The notes below the pieces were generated by a model. The model searched no databases. It saw only the letters and a program-made list of their open reading frames with translations, and was not told the origin of the DNA. Both the position numbers and the translations under genes were made by a program. Source: Candidatus Thiodiazotropha sp. CDECU1 (GTDB lineage: Bacteria; Pseudomonadota; Gammaproteobacteria; Chromatiales; Chromatiaceae). Taken from it: 64,000 nucleotides of DNA. This document shows, piece by piece, positions 26,470 through 35,809 of this stretch (its first letter is position 1; each line of letters starts with the position of its first letter). The stretch covers positions 2,170,001 to 2,234,000 of the forward strand of contig NZ_OY734020.1 of assembly GCF_963455295.1 (NCBI RefSeq). Direction: 5' to 3'.

Positions 26470-26859
26470 CTATTTCCCTTCAGTGATAGCCAGCTTTATC
26501 AAGCTGCCGCGTTTTGCCAATCCCTCTAACATGGCCCGGTAATGCAACACGTTTTCCGTGAGCTTCACCATCTCCATATCCAGGGAGACCGTCTCATCTT
26601 CGCTGGCCTCGATCAGTTCTCCGCGATGCAATCGCTGCTGCAGCCGATCGATCTCACTCACCAGCTCACGACTGGCGGGCTGATCGGACGTGAGCAGGTT
26701 GGCCTTTTCGAGCAGCTGCTCAAAACTGACCTTCTGGGGTGAAAAGCCTGGGGTGTCGGCATTGGCGATGTTATGGGCAATTACCTGCTGACGCTGCGAT
26801 GAGACGTCAAGCGCCAGACTAACCAAACGGGAGGTTACGCCTCCGATATCATCAATCAT
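26470..26859 (-). CDS. flgB: Proximal rod protein FlgB
   Basis: 129 residues with QQVIAHNIANADTPGFSPQKVSFEQLL and the C-terminal VSLDMEMVKLTENVLHYRAMLEGLAKRGSLIKLAI. FlgB is a proximal rod subunit. A 68-base gap separates it from flgI upstream; there is no flgJ muramidase or rod-cap gene between them as in many operons. Confidence 0.95.
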   Translation of the reverse strand: MIDDIGGVTSRLVSLALDVSSQRQQVIAHNIANADTPGFSPQKVSFEQLLEKANLLTSDQPASRELVSEIDRLQQRLHRGELIEASEDETVSLDMEMVKLTENVLHYRAMLEGLAKRGSLIKLAITEGK

Positions 26860-26927
26860 CTCTCTTCCTTAGCGTAAACTTATTCACGCTTGCTTGTATC
26901 GAGTAAATATTCATGCAATCTATCCCG

Positions 26928-28052
26928 TCACTGAATGATCAATTCGGCATGCAATGCGCCGGCTCGTCGAATCGCCTGCAGGATGCTGATCACATCACGG
27001 CTGGTGGCCTTGACCTTGTTGAGCGCACCGACCAGTTCCGCAACGCTTGTATTGGCGCTCAGAGAAATGGACAGGGGCTCTGCCTCGTTGACTTCGATAG
27101 TCGTATCGGGCACCACCTGGGTGCGAACACCGGCTCCGGTGCGGCTGACAAAACCGGGTTGTGAGACCAGATAGTCGGTGGTAATGATCACGGTTAGATC
27201 GCCGTGAGTAATGCTCACAGGCGCAACGGTGACATTGCCCCCAGAGACCACAGTGCCGGTACGCTCGTTGACCACGATCTTGGCGCGCCGGTCCGGCAAG
27301 ACCTTCAGACCCTCGATTGCAGTGAGGAAACGAACTGGATTGCTTCGCGCCTCCAACGGCAGTGTAACCTCAACCCGGCCTGCGTTGACGGCATGTGCCG
27401 TGCCCGGCCCGAATTGCAAGTTGATGCTGTCAACAATGCGGCTGACGGTGGTCAGGTCCGGATCGTAGAGGGAGTAGTTAAGGCGGCCATCACTATCGAC
27501 CATCTGTGTCTCCACGCCCTTCTCGATCATGGCGCCGCCAGGCACAATTCCCGCCGTGGGGTGGTTTTTCTGCACCAGATTGCCATACAAATCGTATTGG
27601 AAACCACCCACCGAAACCGGTCCCTGGGCCAATGCATAGACTTTGCCGTCGGGACCCGTCAGCGAGGCCATCAACAGGGTTCCGCCTACCAGGCTATGGG
27701 CATCACCCATTGAGGTTACGTTGACATCGAGCTTGTCGCCGGGCTGTGCGTAGGGTGGTAAGACCGTAGTCAGGGAGACCGCCGCTACATTACGGCTGCG
27801 CACTTCCTTGGTGTCGACATTAATACCGAAGCGCAATAGCGCATTGCGCAGTGAGCGTACCGTTGTACCGCTACGACTCGAATCGCCGGTGCCTGCCAGA
27901 CCCGACACCAGGCCGTACCCCACCAGATTGTTTTCGACAGCACTGCTGATACGGCACAGGTCCTTGATGCGCACTCCCTCCTCCACTGCGGCATATGCCT
28001 GTAGATGCAGAGCGCTCAGCAATAGCAGGGTAAGCAGTGACTTCATGATCAA
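26928..28052 (-). CDS. flgI: Flagellar P-ring protein FlgI
   Basis: 374 residues with an N-terminal signal peptide (LLTLLLLSALHLQAYA). The conserved body contains VRIKDLCRISSAVENNLVGYGLVSGLAGTGDS, LPPYAQPGDKLDVNVTSMGDA and SLRGGTL-like SLVGGTLLMASLTGPDGKVYALAQGPVSVGG. FlgI forms the P-ring in the peptidoglycan layer. The start overlaps flgH by 4 bases. Confidence 0.96.
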   Translation of the reverse strand: MIMKSLLTLLLLSALHLQAYAAVEEGVRIKDLCRISSAVENNLVGYGLVSGLAGTGDSSRSGTTVRSLRNALLRFGINVDTKEVRSRNVAAVSLTTVLPPYAQPGDKLDVNVTSMGDAHSLVGGTLLMASLTGPDGKVYALAQGPVSVGGFQYDLYGNLVQKNHPTAGIVPGGAMIEKGVETQMVDSDGRLNYSLYDPDLTTVSRIVDSINLQFGPGTAHAVNAGRVEVTLPLEARSNPVRFLTAIEGLKVLPDRRAKIVVNERTGTVVSGGNVTVAPVSITHGDLTVIITTDYLVSQPGFVSRTGAGVRTQVVPDTTIEVNEAEPLSISLSANTSVAELVGALNKVKATSRDVISILQAIRRAGALHAELIIQ

Positions 28053-28618
28053 AATATCCAGTTGAAAAATTTACTGATAAGACCGGGTTCCTGACTACGC
28101 CCCAACAGCCCTTCTCCAACATAGCGGATCTTGGCGTCGGCGAGACGCGTCGAGAGCACGGTATTGTCCGCACTGACATCCTCGGGCCGTACCCTGCCCT
28201 GCACATGGATGAACTGATTTTCGTTGTTGAACTCGATCGATTGCTCGCCCTTAACGACCATCTCGCCATTGGCCAGGATCTCTTCGATGGTCACAGAGAC
28301 GCTGGCCATCAATCGACCGGTACGATTGATGGTTCCACCGCCCCTCGAATCGTTTCCAAATCCCAAGGTGGCATCATGCCGCGTGTCGTCATAACCGGTG
28401 TTGATCGAGACATCCAGGGATTTGTTGGTATCGCTGTCGGCGCTGGTGGTCGACGATGCGGATTCGTAAATCAAAACCGTCAGCAGTTGACCGACATTAC
28501 GCGCCCGATGATCCCGGGTAAGCGGTTGGTAGGTGACCTCGTTGAAGAGGCTCTCGGCGCCCGCCGGGAGGATGGACAGGCCCATCACCAGGGCTAATGG
28601 CAGTAACACTCTTATCAT
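28049..28618 (-). CDS. flgH: Flagellar L-ring protein FlgH lacking a lipobox
   Basis: 189 residues, shorter than the usual 220-230. A signal peptide (LLPLALVMGLSILPAGA) is followed by NVGQLLTVLIYESASSTTSADSDTNK, TGRLMASVSVTIEEILANGEMVVKGEQ and the C-terminal FIHVQGRVRPEDVSADNTVLSTRLADAKIRYVGEG. No Cys follows the signal peptide, so the protein is not a lipoprotein, unlike enteric FlgH. How the ring attaches to the outer membrane is then unclear. It overlaps flgA and flgI by 4 bases each. Confidence 0.93.
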   Translation of the reverse strand: MIRVLLPLALVMGLSILPAGAESLFNEVTYQPLTRDHRARNVGQLLTVLIYESASSTTSADSDTNKSLDVSINTGYDDTRHDATLGFGNDSRGGGTINRTGRLMASVSVTIEEILANGEMVVKGEQSIEFNNENQFIHVQGRVRPEDVSADNTVLSTRLADAKIRYVGEGLLGRSQEPGLISKFFNWIF

Positions 28619-29604
28619 CGGTAATCCTCCTCGACTATAGCCAAGCCCACATCGAGTATCCGCGCCATGTAGTTGTCACTGCCGTCGAGTCTCTCGACCC
28701 TGATCGGATCACCCCGGTTACCATCCTCCAATGCCCGTGCCATTGCGATCAGGGTGACGCTTCCCACACTCGCCTTGACCTGCAGCTTCTGACCCTTCAC
28801 CACATCCGGAACAGGTTGCAACAGGCCTTTGGTCAAGACTGTCCCACCGGGCAGATCCCGCATCAAACGCTGACCCTCGACAGCGCTCAACGCCACAACA
28901 GGCTCACCGTTGACCGCGGCGAGGTCTCGCTTGGTCTTTTTCAACATCTCCGGTTTGAGCGATGTACCGGCAGGGAGGTCTCGCTGCAGTTCGTAGGCCT
29001 CTGCATTGGCAGTGACACCGAACCAAACCGGCAGTGTGGTGTAGTGGGCATCATCGATCATGAGGTCGATCCAGACACTCATACGCTTGCTTGCCCGGTC
29101 ACGGCGGGCCACCTCGGCCCGAATCGATACCTTGCCCTCAGGAAGCTGCAGATCGTCATAATTGCCAACGGGTTCGGCGAAAAACTCCTGGTAGCGCATA
29201 CCCAGCCATGCATCGATTTGCTGTTGGGCGGCATCAAGATATGCCTGCCGCTCAAAGCGGCGATACCGGGATTGTACGTTGGTCTCGATGGCTCCCTTCC
29301 AGGTCACGCGTTTGGAAACTCCCGGCAAAAGACGATCTATACGCGATGCGACATCCACACGGTCGATTTGCGATGAGACGCCTGCTCGCGGGGTGCGCCC
29401 CAGGAGAATACGCTTCAACCTCGACACAAGCCTGGAATCCGTGCCATCCAACCGCGCGATATCGCCTAATGTGAAGGTGCGACCCTCCAGGCGTACCTGA
29501 TCACGCAAGTCGATCTCAATTGCCCCGGTCTGTGCGGGCCCGGCGCCTGCACTGGCGGCGACAAGCAACAATCCAACTGCGAATATCGCTGACGTTCTAA
29601 ACAC
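28615..29604 (-). CDS. flgA: Flagellar P-ring assembly chaperone FlgA
   Basis: 329 residues with a signal peptide and a C-terminal SAF-like domain (AYELQRDLPAGTSLKPEMLKKTKRDLAAV ... VEGQRLMRDLPGGTVLTKGLLQPVPDVVKGQKLQVKASVGSVTLIAMARALEDG). FlgA escorts FlgI during P-ring assembly in the periplasm. The long N-terminal extension is found in some FlgA branches. It starts 1 base after flgG. Confidence 0.93.
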   Translation of the reverse strand: MFRTSAIFAVGLLLVAASAGAGPAQTGAIEIDLRDQVRLEGRTFTLGDIARLDGTDSRLVSRLKRILLGRTPRAGVSSQIDRVDVASRIDRLLPGVSKRVTWKGAIETNVQSRYRRFERQAYLDAAQQQIDAWLGMRYQEFFAEPVGNYDDLQLPEGKVSIRAEVARRDRASKRMSVWIDLMIDDAHYTTLPVWFGVTANAEAYELQRDLPAGTSLKPEMLKKTKRDLAAVNGEPVVALSAVEGQRLMRDLPGGTVLTKGLLQPVPDVVKGQKLQVKASVGSVTLIAMARALEDGNRGDPIRVERLDGSDNYMARILDVGLAIVEEDYR

Positions 29605-29605
29605 T

Positions 29606-30388
29606 TTATCGCCTCAGACTGTTCACGATGCCGAGCAGCTCGTCCGCGGCCTGAACCACCTTCGAGTTGATTTCATACGCCCGTTGGGCCAATACCAGCT
29701 GGGTCATCTCCTCGACCAGATTGACATTGGATGCCTCCAGGTAGCCCTGCTGAACTTGGCCAAAGCCCTCCTCGCCGGGAACCCCGTAGTAACCATCACC
29801 GGAATTCTCCGATGGCAGATAGAGATTGTCTCCCACCGGGTTGAGCCCCCCTGCATTGACGAAGCGGATCAGGTCCAGCGAACCGATCTCCACCAGTTCA
29901 TTCTGATCGGCCACCTGGGCCATTACGCTGCCGTCATTCTGGATGGCGATCTCTTCTGCATCGCCGGGCACCTGGATCGATCCGCTGAGTCGGTAGCCGT
30001 CCGCGGTGGCGAGATAGCCGTCCCGGTCGATGCGCATTGCACCGTTTCGGGTATAGGCGTAGCTGTTATCAGGCAGCACCACTTCGAAAAAACCCTCGCC
30101 CTGGATCGCCAGATCCAGGGAACGATCTGTCTGCTTCACCTCCCCTGCGGTGAAGACCTTGCCGGTGGAAGAGACACCGACGCCGACACCGACAGGCTGC
30201 GCAAGACCGAGGGTCGGCAGCAGGCTGCTTCGGCTACGCGCCATCTCCCGGTACATCAGATCCTCGAAATCGACCCGGCTCTTCTTGAAGCCCATGGTAT
30301 TGATGTTGGCCAGATTGTTGGCGATTACATCAATCTGTGTCTGTTGCGCCTGCATACCGCTTGCGCCAATACTCAATGATTCGATCAT
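29606..30388 (-). CDS. flgG: Distal rod protein FlgG
   Basis: 260 residues, typical length. N-terminus SIGASGMQAQQTQIDVIANNLANINTMGFKKSRVDFEDLMY and C-terminus GYLEASNVNLVEEMTQLVLAQRAYEINSKVVQAADELLGIVNSL are diagnostic. FlgG forms the distal rod that passes the P- and L-rings. It follows flgF by 24 bases. Confidence 0.97.
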   Translation of the reverse strand: MIESLSIGASGMQAQQTQIDVIANNLANINTMGFKKSRVDFEDLMYREMARSRSSLLPTLGLAQPVGVGVGVSSTGKVFTAGEVKQTDRSLDLAIQGEGFFEVVLPDNSYAYTRNGAMRIDRDGYLATADGYRLSGSIQVPGDAEEIAIQNDGSVMAQVADQNELVEIGSLDLIRFVNAGGLNPVGDNLYLPSENSGDGYYGVPGEEGFGQVQQGYLEASNVNLVEEMTQLVLAQRAYEINSKVVQAADELLGIVNSLRR

Positions 30389-30412
30389 CTATTGCTCCTC
30401 AGCTTCTGCACA

Positions 30413-31138
30413 TCAAATGTCGGCGATGGTCTGGATCGCCAGATCAAGCATCTCGTTATAACCTCGTACGACCTTCTGCGCGCCTTCCAGCTGGCGCATT
30501 GTGGCGATCAGATCCACCATCTCATCCATACCGTTGACATTGGAGGTTTCGATAAAGCCTTGGCGCAGGCCGGGGCCCATCGATGTCTCGGGCAAAGCAA
30601 CAGCAGTACCGGCCCGAAACAGGCCACTGCCCAATTTCTCCAGCTGTCGGGAGTCTGAAAAGCGTGCTATGTCGAGACGGCCGACCCTCTCTCCCGCCTC
30701 CCAGACCACGCCTTCCTTGTCGATGCGCGGCTGGTCTGAAATCAGGCGTAACGCCCCCCCTTCGCCGGCAATTCGATGTCCATCTGCCATGACCAGATAA
30801 CCAGCGGCATCCAGCATGAAGTTACCCTGTCGTGTGTAGAGTTTTCCCTGGGGCGAATCGATGACGAAATAGCCATCGCCCTCGATGGCCAGGTCCAGCG
30901 GATTGCCGGTATGACGGGAAGTCCCGATGGTGAAATCCGTGGCTTTGGTGATTCCGGGGTGGTCGCCACGGGAGGAGATCGCCCCCGCTTGCAGAAAGTA
31001 GCTGCTGAACGGTCGCGATACCGCCATTTCCCGCTTGTAGCCCACGGTATCGGCGTTAGCCAGATTGTGGCCGATGATATCGAGATGCCTCATCCCGTTG
31101 ATCAGGCTTGCTTCAGTTATCGTCAAGGCACTGCCCAT
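30413..31138 (-). CDS. flgF: Flagellar rod protein FlgF
   Basis: 241 residues with ASLINGMRHLDIIGHNLANADTVGYKRE at the N-terminus and GFIETSNVNGMDEMVDLIATMRQLEGAQKVVRGYNEMLDLAI at the C-terminus. It belongs to the FlgE/F/G axial family and is placed before flgG as usual. A C7 run lies near the middle (about 30754). Confidence 0.93.
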   Translation of the reverse strand: MGSALTITEASLINGMRHLDIIGHNLANADTVGYKREMAVSRPFSSYFLQAGAISSRGDHPGITKATDFTIGTSRHTGNPLDLAIEGDGYFVIDSPQGKLYTRQGNFMLDAAGYLVMADGHRIAGEGGALRLISDQPRIDKEGVVWEAGERVGRLDIARFSDSRQLEKLGSGLFRAGTAVALPETSMGPGLRQGFIETSNVNGMDEMVDLIATMRQLEGAQKVVRGYNEMLDLAIQTIADI

Positions 31139-31143
31139 GTTAT

Positions 31144-31416
31144 CTATTCCTTCGCCAGTTCATCGATAGCAAAAACATGTACCAGTAGCGCCGCCACCAA
31201 TTCGAACAGTTCCTGTCCGATCTCCCCATCCACAGGGAGGCGATAGAGCGCTTCCAGTAATCGTTCGTCCTTGACTAACGGCGGCCCATCCATTCGTTTG
31301 CCCGCCGCAATAATCTCTTCCGCCAGTTTTCCTCCGCCCTTGAGGATTACCCGGGGCAATCCCTGATCCGGTTCGTATTTCAGGCCGACAACCTTGTGCG
31401 GTCCATCATCGGCCAT
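31144..31416 (-). CDS. Small FlhB C-terminal-domain homologue (FlhX/YlqH type)
   Basis: 90 residues that match the cytoplasmic domain of FlhB alone: VVGLKYEPDQGLPRVILKGGGKLAEEIIAAGKRM, PPLVKDERLLEALYRLPVDGEIGQELFELVAALLVHVFAI. The NPTH self-cleavage motif and the membrane part are absent. Such short FlhB-like proteins can replace the cleaved C-terminal fragment of FlhB in substrate switching. It lies between the FliK-like gene and flgF (3- and 5-base gaps). This is a domain-level recognition made by eye. Confidence 0.8.
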   Translation of the reverse strand: MADDGPHKVVGLKYEPDQGLPRVILKGGGKLAEEIIAAGKRMDGPPLVKDERLLEALYRLPVDGEIGQELFELVAALLVHVFAIDELAKE

Positions 31417-31419
31417 CTG

Positions 31420-32667
31420 TCACATCAACCGCGACAAACTGTCCTGGGTGATATGATGCTCGACCACCGCCCTCACCGCTGCCCCGTCTTCTATTTCCGT
31501 CTCGGTGACATAGTCGATCTCGTCGATCTCCCAACCATATCCCTCGAGTTGTGTCTTGAGTTCACCGACATGGCGAGCCAAACGCTCGGTTGCCACCTCA
31601 TCCCCTGTAACCATATGCAGTCGCAAATGGCGATCGGCCAGATTGACTGTGATCTCCAGCTGGCCAAGACTGGCCGTCTCCAGTGACAACACCAGACGGC
31701 GGTGCCGGATGCCATTCAGGTCGAGGGATTGCTCCTGCTGCGAGAAGAGGGCGACGCTGATCTCCAGCAGACGATCGCCGAACCAGAGTGGAAAATGGCT
31801 CAGGCGATGACTCACCGATCCCTCGCTCTGGGTATTGAGCAGATGCTGTCCCAGCGACCACTCCTGATAGGCATCATTCCGCCGTTGTCTGCCGCCCTCT
31901 TCCCTACTGTCATCAGACAGCATCGATGCGGCAGCGAAATCTCCCGGGTATGCGGCCGGGTCTGATCCTTTTTCCTGCAGCGGGAGCTCTCCACTGCGAC
32001 GCCAGGCATCGAGGCGAGCGCTCTCGATCAATCCGGCCAGCTGTTCTACCGCCTCGTCCGATCCTGCCTGCGCGTGAACGGTTTCCGCTGTTGTCAGGCG
32101 GTTGGGACTGTGGAGGTTCTCCACCAGCTCCCGCAGCTTGGAGGTATTGAGTACACGGTAGAGTCCATTGAGGAATTCTGCGGTGATAGGCGTACCCAGC
32201 TTGCTCAACACCAGTCCGGCAAGGGCCATGAGCTGGGGTTGGGAGACGGCCGAGACCCGACGCATCAGCGCCGCCCGATCCCCGGGATTGAGGCTTGCCT
32301 GGTAACGGGCAAACAGCTGATCGAGCCATTCTCCACTGCCGGCAATGCCTGGTTGCTTTATCGCCTTTTCCGCTTCTTGAGTCCCGTCGCCACTGGCAAC
32401 ACGCTGCAAATGAACCCGATCGTCCAACGCCGCAACGCGGCCATGAACCAGCTCCCCGACCCGCAGCGGAATCGTACTGTCCACCACTTTCTGTTGACCA
32501 TTGATCTCCGCCAGGTAGCGCCCTCCCTCGTAGTGGCGCAAAATCCTTGCCTTGAGTATCTGGCCGATGGTCAGGGTGCGGGTAAACGAGGCATCCCCTT
32601 CCACATACCAGCCCCCGGCCTTGGCCAGGCCACCCTGTACGAGGTGGGTTATCTGGGTCACGCTCAT
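31420..32667 (-). CDS. fliK: FliK-like hook-length control protein
   Basis: 415 residues. The C-terminal domain has the Flg_hook pattern (LVLSLETASLGQLEITVNLADRHLRLHMVTGDEVATERLARHVGELKTQLEGYGWEI). The N-terminal part contains an OB-like segment (GQILKARILRHYEGGRYLAEINGQQKVVDSTIPLRVGELVHGRVAAL) and a helical middle. FliK measures the hook and triggers substrate switching through FlhB. It is tied to flhA by a 4-base ATGA overlap and lies next to the small FlhB-like gene, which supports a switching role. Confidence 0.82.
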   Translation of the reverse strand: MSVTQITHLVQGGLAKAGGWYVEGDASFTRTLTIGQILKARILRHYEGGRYLAEINGQQKVVDSTIPLRVGELVHGRVAALDDRVHLQRVASGDGTQEAEKAIKQPGIAGSGEWLDQLFARYQASLNPGDRAALMRRVSAVSQPQLMALAGLVLSKLGTPITAEFLNGLYRVLNTSKLRELVENLHSPNRLTTAETVHAQAGSDEAVEQLAGLIESARLDAWRRSGELPLQEKGSDPAAYPGDFAAASMLSDDSREEGGRQRRNDAYQEWSLGQHLLNTQSEGSVSHRLSHFPLWFGDRLLEISVALFSQQEQSLDLNGIRHRRLVLSLETASLGQLEITVNLADRHLRLHMVTGDEVATERLARHVGELKTQLEGYGWEIDEIDYVTETEIEDGAAVRAVVEHHITQDSLSRLM

Positions 32668-34700
32668 AGACTCACCATGCCGAATGATTTGACGTTGATC
32701 GCGTGGGGAACCTCCGACATGGAGAGCACCGAAAGGTGGGGCATGACCCGCTCGGTATAGTGGCGCAGATGACGCCTCAGTTCTGGTGCACAGAGCAGTA
32801 CCGGCATCAGGTTGGATTGCATCATATGCTCCACACTGCCGGCGATCTTGGTGAGGATCTGTTGTGACATATTGGGATCGATGGTGAGTCTCGACTGCTC
32901 TTTTTCGTTTTTAACACTTGCCGAGAGGGTGCGTTCGATGGAGGGATCGAGCACCAGTACATGTAGATCACCCTCCTTGCTGGCCAGGGACTGACAGATC
33001 AGCGGCCCGAGCTTCTGCCGCACCAGTTCGGTAAGCTGATCGAAATCCTTGGTCTGCTTGCCATAGTCGACCAGGGCTTCGAGAATCAGCGCCATGTTGC
33101 GTATCGAAACCTTCTCGCGCAGCAGGTTCTGCAGTACCTTTTGCACATCGGTATAACTCATGACACCGGGAATCAATTCCTCAACCAACCCCGGATCCTG
33201 CTCCTTGACCCTTTCGGTCAAACGTTCTGTCTCCGCCCGGGTCAACAGGTTGGATGACTGCTGGCGGATGATCTCGCTGAGGTGGGTCATCAACACCATC
33301 GCCGGTTCCACCAGGGTATAACCCGCCTCGCGTGCCGCCGGGGCCTGCTCCTCAACCACCCAGATGGCAGGCAGTCCATAGGTGGGATCCTTGGTCTGAA
33401 TCCCCTCCAGCATCTTCGCCGCCTGGCCCGGATTGATCGCCAACAGCCGATCGTCGAGCACCTCGCCGCTGCCGATCTTGGCGCCATAGAGACGAATCTC
33501 ATAACCCTGGGGTGGCAGCTTCTTGTTGTCCTTGACCCTCACCTTGGGGATCACGCATCCCTGCTCCAAGGCGTACTGTTTGCGAAATACCGCAATCCGC
33601 TCCATGAACAGGCTGTCGTCGCCGCCGAACAATGGCACCAGTCGCTGACCGACCTCAATCTCGACAGGATCTACAGCCAGCATGCCGTAGAGATCCTGCT
33701 CCTCGGACACCGGCTCGAGCAGCTCGCTCTCCTCAGGTTGAAGCCGGCGTTTGCGAAAGGAGTAGAACGCCACCAGCGCGACCATCAGCAATACCAGAAA
33801 CACGGGAAAGGCGGGTATCCCGGGTAGCAGCATTAACGCCGCCAGGGTCAGGCCGATGAGGATCAGAATCTTCGGATATTTGGTGACTTGGCTTGAGACC
33901 GCCTGACTCAGCGCCTCGTCGGAAGCGGCCCGGGTGACAATGATACCGGTGCCCGTGGCGATGACCAACGCGGGGATCTGGGTCACGATGCCGTCACCGA
34001 TGGTGAGCAAGGTAAACCGGCGCAAGGCCTCTGACCACTCCATTCCCATCTGCGCCACACCGATGATCAGGCCGCCGATGATATCGATGAGTATGATGAT
34101 AATGCCGGCAATGGCGTCACCCTTGACGAATTTACTGGCGCCATCCATGGCACCGTAGAAGTTGGCCTCCTTCTCGATATCCTTGCGCCGCTCCTGGGCC
34201 TGCTGTTCATTGATCAGACCCATATTGAGATCGGCATCGATACTCATCTGCTTGCCGGGCATGGCGTCGAGGGTGAAGCGCGCCGCCACTTCCGCGACCC
34301 GCTGCGCACCGTTGGTCACGACCACATATTGCACCACCACCAGCACCAGGAAGACGATCATGCCCATGACAAAGTTGCCGGCAACCACATGGTTACCGAC
34401 GGCGTCGATCACCTCACCGGCATAGGCGTCGCCAAGCACCAGCCGGGTGGCGGCGATATTGAGGGAGAGCCGGAACAGCGTGGCGATGAGCAAAATGGAG
34501 GGAAAGGTGGAAAACTGCAACGGTTTGTCCACGTAGAAAGTCAACAGCAAAATCAGCATGGCAAAGCTGAGATTTAATATCAGCAGCAAATCGAGCAGGG
34601 TCGATGGAATCGGTGAAAACAGCACGATCAGGATACCGATCATGCCGAACACCAGAATCAGATCGCTCTGTTTACGGAGAAGTCCCTTTATCGTTTCCAT
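32664..34700 (-). CDS. flhA: Flagellar export-gate protein FlhA
   Basis: 678 residues with eight membrane segments in the first half and the FHIPEP-type signature (FVKGDAIAGIIIILIDIIGGLIIG, VAEVAARFTLDAMPGKQMSIDADLNMGLI). The C-terminal cytoplasmic domain is complete (LPPQGYEIRLYGAKIGSGE, VVEEQAPAAREAGYTLVEPAMVLMTHLSEIIRQQ). FlhA uses the proton gradient and docks substrate-chaperone complexes. It follows flhB by 13 bases. Confidence 0.97.
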   Translation of the reverse strand: METIKGLLRKQSDLILVFGMIGILIVLFSPIPSTLLDLLLILNLSFAMLILLLTFYVDKPLQFSTFPSILLIATLFRLSLNIAATRLVLGDAYAGEVIDAVGNHVVAGNFVMGMIVFLVLVVVQYVVVTNGAQRVAEVAARFTLDAMPGKQMSIDADLNMGLINEQQAQERRKDIEKEANFYGAMDGASKFVKGDAIAGIIIILIDIIGGLIIGVAQMGMEWSEALRRFTLLTIGDGIVTQIPALVIATGTGIIVTRAASDEALSQAVSSQVTKYPKILILIGLTLAALMLLPGIPAFPVFLVLLMVALVAFYSFRKRRLQPEESELLEPVSEEQDLYGMLAVDPVEIEVGQRLVPLFGGDDSLFMERIAVFRKQYALEQGCVIPKVRVKDNKKLPPQGYEIRLYGAKIGSGEVLDDRLLAINPGQAAKMLEGIQTKDPTYGLPAIWVVEEQAPAAREAGYTLVEPAMVLMTHLSEIIRQQSSNLLTRAETERLTERVKEQDPGLVEELIPGVMSYTDVQKVLQNLLREKVSIRNMALILEALVDYGKQTKDFDQLTELVRQKLGPLICQSLASKEGDLHVLVLDPSIERTLSASVKNEKEQSRLTIDPNMSQQILTKIAGSVEHMMQSNLMPVLLCAPELRRHLRHYTERVMPHLSVLSMSEVPHAINVKSFGMVSL

Positions 34701-34713
34701 ACGCCTATTGCCG

Positions 34714-35805
34714 TCAACCGGCTACTGTTCCTCCCGCATTGCCATTCCGGCTGGCGAAGATACGCACCAGAATCTTCGCCACCAGGGGATAGAGTTCTTC
34801 ACTAATCGGCTGATCGATCTCAACCGATTGGAACAAGCGCCTGGCCAATGCCCTGTTCTCAACGATCGGTACACGGTGATTGCGCGCGACCTCCCGCATC
34901 CTACATGCCAGCTCACCCGCGCCCTTGGCTGTCACTTGCGGCGCGGCCATGACACCGCGTTGATAGACCAAAGCGACAGAGAGATGGGTCGGGTTCGTGA
35001 TTAAAACATCTGCGTCGGGCACTTTACGCAAAGAACCGGCCCGCTTGGCTGCCTCCCGCTGCAGTTCACGGATCTTCGCCCTGATCTGCGGATCGCCCTC
35101 GCGTCGTTTTACTTCGTCCTTGATCTCGCGGCGGCTCATGCGCATCCGTTTGGCATAGTCCCAGCGGGTATAGAGCAGATCGAGGAGTGCGATAAACAGT
35201 AGTACCGCCAGTAACTTCAGGGCAATCGAGTTGGCCTTGTCCGCCAGATAGAGCGGATAGCTGTCCGGATCTCGATCGAGCATGCTGACCAACGAGGGCA
35301 AAAGCGCAGAGATAGCGAAATAGAGCACAACGGCAAAGAGCAGAAGCTTGATCACTGTCTTTACCGATTCGAACAACAACCTCACCGAGAAGAGACGTTT
35401 GAATCCGTTAACAGGATTGATGCGGCTCATATCGGGTTTGAGCGGAAAAAAGGAGAAAACCGGGCCTGTCTGCGCCATGTTCATCAATATTGACACCACG
35501 ACCAGGGCCGCCATGGCCGGCCAGAATATGGACAGTATCCAATCCACCGTGTACTCAAAAAGTGATAGGGTCTGCGCCGCATCGAGTTGGATGCGGTGGG
35601 CATTGGAGAGCAATTCATGACTCAGCGCCAACTGGCGTGAGACCATCCCTTCGCCGAGCAGATAGAAGATGGCAACCCCCATCGAAAGGATGAACAGCGA
35701 GTTCAACTCCAGACTCTTGCTTACCTGGCCGCGACGTTTGGCATCGCGCAGTTTGGTCGGTGTCGCCGGTTCGGTGCGGTCCTGTTCTGTTTGTTGCTCT
35801 GCCAC
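34714..35805 (-). CDS. flhB: Flagellar export-gate switch protein FlhB
   Basis: 363 residues with four membrane segments and a cytoplasmic domain containing the self-cleavage motif NPTH (residues 271-274) in VLITNPTHLSVALVY. Catalysed Asn-Pro cleavage and the switch from hook to filament export are established for the family. The motif is intact, so this is a functional switch even though no filament genes are nearby. It follows fliR by 4 bases. Confidence 0.97.
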   Translation of the reverse strand: MAEQQTEQDRTEPATPTKLRDAKRRGQVSKSLELNSLFILSMGVAIFYLLGEGMVSRQLALSHELLSNAHRIQLDAAQTLSLFEYTVDWILSIFWPAMAALVVVSILMNMAQTGPVFSFFPLKPDMSRINPVNGFKRLFSVRLLFESVKTVIKLLLFAVVLYFAISALLPSLVSMLDRDPDSYPLYLADKANSIALKLLAVLLFIALLDLLYTRWDYAKRMRMSRREIKDEVKRREGDPQIRAKIRELQREAAKRAGSLRKVPDADVLITNPTHLSVALVYQRGVMAAPQVTAKGAGELACRMREVARNHRVPIVENRALARRLFQSVEIDQPISEELYPLVAKILVRIFASRNGNAGGTVAG

Positions 35806-35809
35806 TTGC

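Noticed and set aside
31144-31416. FlgJ rod-cap protein
   Set aside because: The size and place next to flgF/flgG suggested FlgJ at first, but the sequence matches the FlhB cytoplasmic domain instead.
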